Source: Bacillus sp. SA1-12
GTDB taxonomy: Bacteria > Bacillota > Bacilli > Bacillales > Bacillaceae
Direction of reading: 5' to 3'
Assembly: GCF_000981385.1 (NCBI RefSeq)
Contig: NZ_LATZ01000119.1
Span: 310,001 to 374,000 of the forward strand
Length of the DNA stretch: 64,000 bases
Below, one piece after another: positions 62,248-64,000 of the stretch. Below the pieces are notes generated by a model. It was not told the DNA's origin. It did no database searches and saw only the letters and a program-made list of their open reading frames with translations. Position 1 is the stretch's first letter. Each line of letters starts with the position of its first letter. The position numbers and the translations under genes are program-made.

Positions 62248-64000
62248 ATGAAAACAAAAGTAACGAACATGTTAACACCTATCTCATTTACAGATGTAAC
62301 CATTGAGGATCAATTTTGGACGCCAAAAATCAGGATCAATCGTGAAAAAACCATTCCTTATCAGTATGAGCAATGTAAAAAAACAGGACGGATAGATGCC
62401 TTTCGTCTGGACTGGAAGCCGGGAATGGAACCAAAACCACATTTTTTTTGGGATTCAGATGTAGCAAAATGGGTGGAAGCTGCAAGCTACAGTCTTGCTA
62501 CAAACCCTGATCCTGCACTGGACGCTTTATTAGATAAAGTCATTAACATGATCGTCTCTGCCCAGCAGCCTGATGGTTACTTAAATGTTTATTTCACCGT
62601 AGGGGAGCCTGAAAAAAGATGGAAGGATTTACGAGATGCACATGAATTATATTGTGCAGGTCATTTGATCGAGGCTGGGGTCGCCCATTTTAAAGCGACC
62701 AAAAAAAGACAGTTATTTGATGCCATTTGCCGCTATGCCGATTATATTGACACGGTGTTCGGCCCAGAGGAAGGTAAGCGAAAGGGTTATTGCGGTCATC
62801 AGGAAATTGAACTGGCGTTAGTTAAGCTGTACAGAGTCACAGAGAATGAGAGATATTTACGCCTAAGTCAGTATTTCATTGATGAACGCGGTAAACATCC
62901 TCATTATTTTAATAAAGAAAAAAAGAAGATGCCGGGATTTTTCGATGAGTTTATGAATACTCACCAGGATATCAATGCCTATAATCAGTCACATAAACCT
63001 GTAAGAGAGCAATCAGAAGTGGTTGGCCATGCAGTAAGGGCACTTTATATGTACTGTGCCATGACAGATTTGGCAGGCGAGCTGGGCGATGAATCCTTGT
63101 TAAAAGCTTGCGAACGCTTATGGGATGCCCTTCACAACAAAAACATGTACATAACAGGCGGAATAGGCTCAACAAGAAATAATGAGGGATTTACATTTGA
63201 TTATGACTTGCCAAATGAAACAGCATATGCCGAAACCTGTGCGTCAGTTGCCGTGGTTTTTTGGAATCATCGGCTTTTGCAGCTGGGCTGTGATGGAAAA
63301 TATGCTGATGCCCTTGAAAGGGCGTTATATAATGGCGTGTTAAGCGGAATTTCCCAGGATGGCAAAAAATTCTTTTATGCCAATCCACTAGCAAGCCTTG
63401 GAGAAACACATCGAAGTGAATGGTTTGGCTGTGCCTGCTGTCCGCCAAATATTGCTCGATTATTTGCCTCATTAGGAGAATATGTTTATTCACAAGGTGA
63501 AAATGAAATCGTTACCCATTTATTTATTCAAGGAAAGGGCAGGTTCCATCTGAAAGGGCAAGACATTACCTTACAACAGGAAACAAACTATCCATGGAAC
63601 GGAAACGTAAAGATACAACTTGAGCTAAATAAACCGGAAACGTTTGCCTTAAAGCTGCGAATCCCTGGGTGGTGTAAAAATGCCTCGGTCTTGGTGAATG
63701 GAGAAAAATTCGATCATTTCAAAAATATGAACAAGGGTTACACGACCATTGAAAAGGAGTGGAAACAAAACGACCAGATCGAGCTGGAAATGCCCATGCC
63801 GGCAGAACGTTATTTTTCACATCCAAATGTAAGGCAGAACATCAAACATACAGCGATTCAAAGAGGACCAATTGTCTATTGTTTAGAATCAACTGATAAT
63901 GTTTCATCCTTGCAATCTGTCATTCTTCCAAAAAACACCGCTCTAAATGCTAGTTATGATGCAGACCTTTTAGGTGGAATTGTTAAAATTACTGGTGAAG
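62248..64000 (+). CDS. GH127 beta-L-arabinofuranosidase-type protein, 5' part
   Basis: The frame starts at ATG 62248 with AGGAGGT at 62234-62240 and stays open to the right edge (about 584 residues seen; the family is about 640-660). It fits GH127 (DUF1680) such as HypBA1: VTIEDQFWTPKIRINREKTI at the N-terminus, the zinc/catalytic residues in ETAYAETCASVAVVFWNHRL (glutamate and cysteine) and FGCACCPPNIARLFASLG (two cysteines), and a beta-rich C-terminal part. It should remove beta-L-arabinofuranose from short glycans and is probably cytoplasmic, since no signal peptide is seen. Confidence 0.9.
   Translation, partial: MKTKVTNMLTPISFTDVTIEDQFWTPKIRINREKTIPYQYEQCKKTGRIDAFRLDWKPGMEPKPHFFWDSDVAKWVEAASYSLATNPDPALDALLDKVINMIVSAQQPDGYLNVYFTVGEPEKRWKDLRDAHELYCAGHLIEAGVAHFKATKKRQLFDAICRYADYIDTVFGPEEGKRKGYCGHQEIELALVKLYRVTENERYLRLSQYFIDERGKHPHYFNKEKKKMPGFFDEFMNTHQDINAYNQSHKPVREQSEVVGHAVRALYMYCAMTDLAGELGDESLLKACERLWDALHNKNMYITGGIGSTRNNEGFTFDYDLPNETAYAETCASVAVVFWNHRLLQLGCDGKYADALERALYNGVLSGISQDGKKFFYANPLASLGETHRSEWFGCACCPPNIARLFASLGEYVYSQGENEIVTHLFIQGKGRFHLKGQDITLQQETNYPWNGNVKIQLELNKPETFALKLRIPGWCKNASVLVNGEKFDHFKNMNKGYTTIEKEWKQNDQIELEMPMPAERYFSHPNVRQNIKHTAIQRGPIVYCLESTDNVSSLQSVILPKNTALNASYDADLLGGIVKITGE

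Noticed and set aside
63191..63493. 100-codon minus-strand frame inside the GH127 gene
   Set aside because: The plus strand is clearly coding for GH127 here, with conserved zinc-site cysteines.

Overview
The window is low-GC Firmicutes DNA (AT-rich spacers, strong AGGAGG-type ribosome binding sites, many TTG/GTG starts, abundant hairpin-plus-T-run terminators). An SspH-type small acid-soluble spore protein, a SleB/CwlJ-type cell-wall hydrolase, a Spo0E-like phosphatase, a class III fructose-bisphosphatase and a PucR-controlled purine cluster point to an endospore-forming member of the Bacillaceae. I cannot name the species. I saw no tRNA, rRNA, CRISPR array, intact insertion sequence or prophage; this looks like ordinary chromosome carrying catabolic and transport genes.

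Layout. 1-2.5 kb: 3' end of a pdxK/thiD-type kinase, a spore-type cell-wall hydrolase, a decayed permease fragment and a DUF3870 gene. 2.6-6.6 kb: a keto-acid operon (CoA-transferase A and B subunits, thiolase, an Nramp-fold transporter lacking the usual metal ligands). 6.7-11.4 kb: DUF523, nucleoside permease, LysE exporter, VOC protein, Spo0E-like protein. 11.5-14.4 kb: a ZTP (pfl) riboswitch with intrinsic terminator ahead of a serA-type dehydrogenase, then an esterase. 14.5-26.7 kb: the main accessory block, a urate/allantoin degradation cluster: pucR, then allantoate amidohydrolase (pucF), ureidoglycine-glyoxylate aminotransferase (pucG), an amidase, an FAH-fold enzyme and allantoinase (pucH) on the plus strand; and purine permease, OHCU decarboxylase (uraD), a two-Rossmann flavoprotein and HIU hydrolase (pucM) on the minus strand. 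No classical uricase domain is present; the flavoprotein sits where it would be expected. 27-43.9 kb: luciferase-like oxidoreductase, transporters, HAD phosphatase, sspH, a TetR/drug-efflux pair, SDR, GH43 and ThuA proteins, rhodanese, and an MmyB-type regulator divergent from a second KAS II. 44-48.5 kb: a two-component system, then a membrane protein and an aldo/keto reductase that are each frameshifted. 48.5-57.9 kb: PH-domain protein, AraC regulator with divergent aldo/keto reductase, MFS exporter, fbp, the NAD(P)HX repair enzyme and a phospholipase-A2-like protein. 58.4-64 kb: deacetylase-like lipoprotein with a 12-bp repeat, then a possible sugar operon (frameshifted SDR, 3-hydroxyacyl-CoA-dehydrogenase-like enzyme, GH127 running off the window) preceded by a cre-like site.

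How genes work together. The strongest system is the purine cluster: uptake by the NCS2 permease, an unidentified urate-oxidising step (candidate: the flavoprotein), PucM, UraD, PucH, PucF and PucG give glycine and oxalurate; the amidase and FAH-fold gene lie just after pucG and are candidates for consuming that product. Three genes (46.4, 47.7 and 60.4 kb) are each broken by a single-base shift in or beside a short homopolymer, so sequencing error and real decay should be separated before they are called dead.
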